Assembly: GCA_023451735.1 (NCBI GenBank)
Contig: JAEXYH010000079.1
Coordinates: 93,448-157,447 of the forward strand
Source of the DNA: Pseudomonadota bacterium
GTDB lineage: Bacteria > Pseudomonadota > Alphaproteobacteria > Rhizobiales > Rhizobiaceae
Length of the DNA stretch: 64,000 bases
Reading direction: 5' to 3'
Shown here: positions 62,815 to 64,000 of the stretch, one piece after another
Numbering within the stretch: position 1 is the first letter of the stretch
Layout: the number at the start of each line of letters is the position of its first letter
Notes under the pieces: generated by a model
What the model was told of the DNA's origin: nothing
What the model saw: the letters and a program-made list of their open reading frames with translations, nothing else
Databases searched by the model: none
Program-made: the position numbers and the translations under genes

Positions 62815-63243
62815 GAATGTCATCCTGCTAACGCAATCACGATGAGGCAATGGCGGGATGTAGCGAAAAGTTCCATCGCCGCCCTCATTGACTTGAACAT
62901 GATATTTATAATTGAAATCCGCAAGGCGTTTATTAAGGAAAGGTTAATACCCACAAGAAGCGGTAAACCGATGCCGATGTTCTTGTTTTGGAACAGATTT
63001 CCGCTGATCGCAAGAGAGCCTGCGAACTGTCGTTACACGGCCAAGTAAAGCGGTTTTGAGGCGTGCCAAAAAAAGAAGAGCCGCGGAAAGGCGGCTCTCA
63101 AGGTAAAACAGGGAGAAATCAGACCATTCGCCGGGTGGTGAAACTGTCTGAGTCCAGGAAGCCTGGACGGTTTGATAATGTCTGTTAATGATTAATATCC
63201 ACTTAAAATCCCCAGGGATATAGCTGGGTGTTTTCGGATCTTC
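62815..63243. other. Gene-free stretch between DUF1465 and DUF1192 genes
   Basis: About 430 bases, A+T-richer than its surroundings. It holds a minus-strand terminator (listed) and a TCCAGG-AAG-CCTGGA hairpin at 63152-63166. An open frame on the plus strand at 62755-63048 lacks codon bias and a ribosome-binding site. A small RNA is possible but unsupported. Confidence 0.5.
63066..63098 (-). terminator. Rho-independent terminator downstream of DUF1192
   Basis: On the minus strand GAGCCGC pairs with GCGGCTC around CTTTCC, followed by TTCTTTTTTTGG. It is about 145 bases after the DUF1192 stop; a short RNA gene between would also fit. Confidence 0.8.
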
Positions 63244-63435
63244 TCATTTCTTGAAGAAGTTGTCGGCCGCCATACGGCCTGCCTGTTTCTTCTGCTTGTC
63301 AGCTTCCAGACGCGCGATCTCCTGGTTGAGAAGATCGATTCGAGCATCGAGATCACCCACCGACAACATGGAAAGATCCGAGCCGATTTCGTGAGCGAGC
63401 TTCTTTGCCGGGCGGTCGTCGTCGAAAAATGCCAT
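63244..63435 (-). CDS. DUF1192 family protein
   Basis: A 63-residue protein: MAFFDDDRPAKKLAHEIGSD opens it, then SVGDLDARIDLLNQEIARLEADKQKKQAGRMAADNFFKK, a short coiled coil with a charged tail. This is the DUF1192 pattern common in Rhizobiales. Function unknown. Terminator downstream; the MFS gene starts upstream on the same strand. Confidence 0.88.
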   Translation of the reverse strand: MAFFDDDRPAKKLAHEIGSDLSMLSVGDLDARIDLLNQEIARLEADKQKKQAGRMAADNFFKK

Positions 63436-63557
63436 CTTCAGTTCCTCCGGTCCTCGGTCGTGCCTTCGGAAGGTGCCGCCCTCGGGTCGAGGGCGATGCT
63501 TTCCGGTGTCGTCATCGGCGAGGTTGCGGACGGAGCGACGGTATAGGCATCACGATG

Positions 63558-64000
63558 CTATGCCGGTACCGGTGCCCGCTGGCGGCTGCGGATGATGGCG
63601 TAGGCTGTAATCAGGATATGCGCAATCGCGGTGACGAGGAAGAGGGCATAAGGACCTGCCAGGGTCATCACGGGACCGCCGAGTGTCGGGCCGATGATGG
63701 TGCCGATTCCGTAAAGCAGCAGCAGGCCACCGGAAACCTTGACGAAGTCCTCCGGTGCAGCAAAGTCGTTCGCATGGGCAACGGCAATCGGATAGAGCGC
63801 GTTGGCTGCGGCGCCGTAGATCGCCACCAGCACGATGATTCCGTAGGCATCGGTCGGTCGCACCACGGCGACGACGAGTCCGGCCAGCGCAGCGGCCGCG
63901 GAAAGGCCCGCCAGAACGTGTCGGCGGTCCAAGCGATCGGAAAGTCGGCCAGCCGGAAATTGCATGATTGCGCCTGCAAATATGGTGATGGTCACCATTG
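63558..64000 (-). CDS. MFS transporter (C-terminal part, truncated by window edge)
   Basis: The last 147 or so codons of a major facilitator permease; the gene continues past 64000. About five hydrophobic helices are visible. QFPAGRLSDRLDRRHVLAG is the loop motif between helices 8 and 9, followed by YGAAANALYPIAVAHANDFAAPEDFV, which resembles the YcaD-like or putative drug/sugar MFS branch. Substrate unknown. It lies 122 bases upstream of DUF1192 on the same strand. Confidence 0.8.
   Translation of the reverse strand, partial: MVTITIFAGAIMQFPAGRLSDRLDRRHVLAGLSAAAALAGLVVAVVRPTDAYGIIVLVAIYGAAANALYPIAVAHANDFAAPEDFVKVSGGLLLLYGIGTIIGPTLGGPVMTLAGPYALFLVTAIAHILITAYAIIRSRQRAPVPA

Overview
The window reads as a chromosomal segment of a Rhizobiaceae-type alphaproteobacterium (Rhizobium/Agrobacterium/Neorhizobium-like). 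The evidence is the high G+C content with strong third-position bias, homospermidine synthase, an Omp10-type lipoprotein, GapR, an Atu4866-like protein, many alphaproteobacterial DUF families (DUF1192, DUF1244, DUF1465, DUF2312, DUF465, DUF882, DUF1036), cysteine-free L31 and L36, and a degenerate RIME-like intergenic repeat. I see no rRNA or tRNA gene, insertion sequence, integrase, prophage, CRISPR array or defence island. Almost all of it is core genome, with one small accessory-looking cluster at 21-24 kb.

Layout. 0-4.5 kb: end of a lysophospholipase-like hydrolase, a small heat-shock protein with a sigma-32-like promoter and a ROSE-like RNA thermometer, a BASS-family transporter divergent from a LysR regulator, and threonine aldolase. 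4.9-13 kb: glutamate synthase gltB-gltD, with an unlisted 52-residue membrane protein gene between the subunits, then a DASS anion transporter. 13-21 kb: envelope and sugar genes (SGNH/DUF459 protein without its catalytic residues, MltB-type transglycosylase, galU, FucP/GluP-type sugar transporter, beta-barrel outer-membrane protein, kdsD). 21-24 kb: a DUF4440-like gene with an apparent 5' frameshift, then Atu4866-like, carboxymuconolactone-decarboxylase-like and SDR genes divergent from a LysR regulator. 24-32.5 kb: pabB-pabC-like pair, homospermidine synthase, omp10, a secreted 5'-nucleotidase with a C-terminal LysM domain behind a Pho-box-like site, ferrochelatase, a RIME-like repeat and an SDR. 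32.5-34.3 kb: queC-queD-queE behind a preQ1-I riboswitch that overlaps the queC ribosome-binding site.

34.4-46.7 kb: SPFH/NfeD pair, oligoendopeptidase F, a sigma-54-type response regulator, a DUF882 periplasmic protein, an amine oxidase, gapR, DUF1244, an N-formylglutamate amidohydrolase, and DUF1036 translationally coupled to pykA. 46.8-54.7 kb: GNAT, hydrolase, TPR protein, rpmJ, purE-purK, two divergent DUF465 genes, a TauE permease, a ThiE-like protein, a SEL1 protein and a DUF1648 membrane protein. 54.9-64 kb: suhB-like phosphatase; a tight three-gene unit of a MotA/ExbB-like channel, a MotB/OmpA-like stator with a long coiled coil, and a 72-residue protein; a glycoamylase-domain protein next to an ABC exporter; rpmE; a P-loop kinase-like protein; DUF1465; DUF1192; and the C-terminal part of an MFS transporter.

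The best candidates for something not yet described are the three-gene ion-driven motor unit (55.8-58.1 kb) and the small membrane protein inside gltBD. The preQ1 riboswitch, ROSE-like thermometer and Pho-box calls are new assignments of known classes and rest on sequence I could read directly. All family assignments are from recognition of motifs; no database search was run.
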